From contig CP070672.1 in assembly GCA_020351895.1 (NCBI GenBank), positions 3,517,854 to 3,524,076 on the forward strand: a stretch of DNA of 6,223 nucleotides, in the 5' to 3' direction. Shown piece by piece: positions 5,617-6,223 of the stretch. The stretch comes from Thermoplasmata archaeon. GTDB taxonomy: Archaea > Thermoplasmatota > Thermoplasmata > GCA-020350865. Each line of letters begins with the position of its first letter. Within the stretch, counting starts at the first letter, position 1. The notes below the pieces were generated by a model that was not told the origin of the DNA, searched no databases, and saw nothing but the letters and a program-made list of their open reading frames with translations. The position numbers and the translations under genes were made by a program.

Positions 5617-6222
5617 TCAGAATTGATAATTTGATGCTATTGCAGATTCTGAGTATCTTGGCCTGTCACTTGGTGAGGAAAAAGAATCTTCAACAATAAT
5701 TTCATCTATTAGTGTCTCTCCCAGGGTTTGAAACGCTTTTTCCACGTTCTCTCCCGTCTTTGCACTTGCCATAAAAAAGGGGGAGTCGTAGGCTGAGGCC
5801 ACATTTTCCAGCTCAGCCACTCCGAAGTCATGCTTATCTGAAAGATCATTCTTATTGGCTACGAAAACCGCGGGCATTACTTTTCCTTCGACATACAATG
5901 AATCTATCCAGTCATCCAAATGTTCCAGAGTTTCAGATCTTGTTAAGTCACATACGAGCATTGCTCCCTTTGCACCTTTTAAATATGTCGGATGCAAAAG
6001 TTTTCGAAAGCTTATCTGTCCCATGATGTCCCAGATCATCAAGGTGAGGTGGTATTCCCTATTGGGATTGGTCTTTTTTATGATGAGCCTTTTCTTTGAG
6101 GTCTTAGTTCCAATTGTAAGAAGATAATCGTCAGTAAAAACGTCGTCCACGAATCTACGTATAAGACTGGTTTTACCTACTGCACCATCTCCGAGAAGAC
6201 ATATCTTCAGCTTAGCGATCAT
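5617..6222 (-). CDS. Ras/Rab-like small GTPase
   Basis: The 201-residue protein has every G motif of a Ras-superfamily GTPase: the P-loop GDGAVGKTS (11-19), switch I with Thr36 in LLTIGTK, the G3 motif WDIMGQ (64-69; Gln69 at the position of Ras Gln61), NKND (123-126) and SAK (153-155). The ATG lies one base from the right edge and starts the fold five residues before the first strand, so it is probably the true start. The remaining C-terminal tail (about 175-201) is acidic, then Ser-rich, and ends in NYQF. It has no prenylation cysteine, so membrane anchoring like that of eukaryotic Rabs is not indicated. Archaeal proteins of this kind are widespread in Thermoplasmata and Asgard lineages; their partners are mostly unknown. 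No GAP, GEF or roadblock gene is in the window. The stop codon is followed by a second in-frame stop (TGA TAA). Confidence 0.92.
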   Translation of the reverse strand: MIAKLKICLLGDGAVGKTSLIRRFVDDVFTDDYLLTIGTKTSKKRLIIKKTNPNREYHLTLMIWDIMGQISFRKLLHPTYLKGAKGAMLVCDLTRSETLEHLDDWIDSLYVEGKVMPAVFVANKNDLSDKHDFGVAELENVASAYDSPFFMASAKTGENVEKAFQTLGETLIDEIIVEDSFSSPSDRPRYSESAIASNYQF

Positions 6223-6223
6223 A

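Noticed and set aside
5855..6127. 90-codon plus-strand open frame within the GTPase gene
   Set aside because: Antisense to an intact GTPase with all G motifs.

Overview
The window looks archaeal. It has a Ras/Rab-type small GTPase, a deoxyhypusine-synthase-family enzyme, an AbrB-type regulator, GGTG/GTGAT-like ribosome binding sites and AT-rich TATA/BRE-like boxes a short distance before start codons. Base composition is moderately AT-rich. A GTPase with TIGTK and WDIMGQ motifs fits Thermoplasmata-like or other GTPase-rich archaea. Asgard archaea cannot be excluded, and this placement is inference.

Layout. (1) 2-385 (+): the C-terminal part of a MOT1-type molybdate/sulfate transporter, cut by the left edge. 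(2) 386-727: no convincing gene, but a C-rich tract that reads as a G-quadruplex motif on the minus strand, then a small promoter/operator region with repeated TTGGT/ACCAA half-sites. (3) 728-910 (+): a 60-residue AbrB-like DNA-binding protein. (4) 911-1295: no intact gene; the minus strand holds short open segments that look like a decayed helix-turn-helix gene. (5) 4417 down to 1296 (-): a three-gene redox operon, in order a GlpA-like FAD dehydrogenase with a C-terminal BFD-type [2Fe-2S] domain, an FAD/NAD(P)-dependent oxidoreductase, and a four-cysteine DUF1667 protein. (6) 4530-5567 (+): a deoxyhypusine-synthase-family protein, divergent from the operon. (7) 6222-5617 (-): a Rab-like GTPase, convergent with the previous gene.

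The redox operon is the best-defined functional unit. The GlpA-like protein probably oxidises glycerol-3-phosphate (or a similar 2-hydroxy substrate) on FAD. Electrons would pass through its [2Fe-2S] domain and the FAD/NAD(P) subunit, with the DUF1667 protein as a small, possibly Fe-S, partner. No glycerol kinase, glycerol facilitator or GlpC lies in the window.

I do not see a wholly new multi-gene system. The points most worth a second look are the bacterial-type (SpeY-like) motifs of the deoxyhypusine-synthase homologue, the half-site cluster before the AbrB gene, the G-quadruplex motif, the Fe-S-like cysteines of the DUF1667 protein, and the decayed HTH region.
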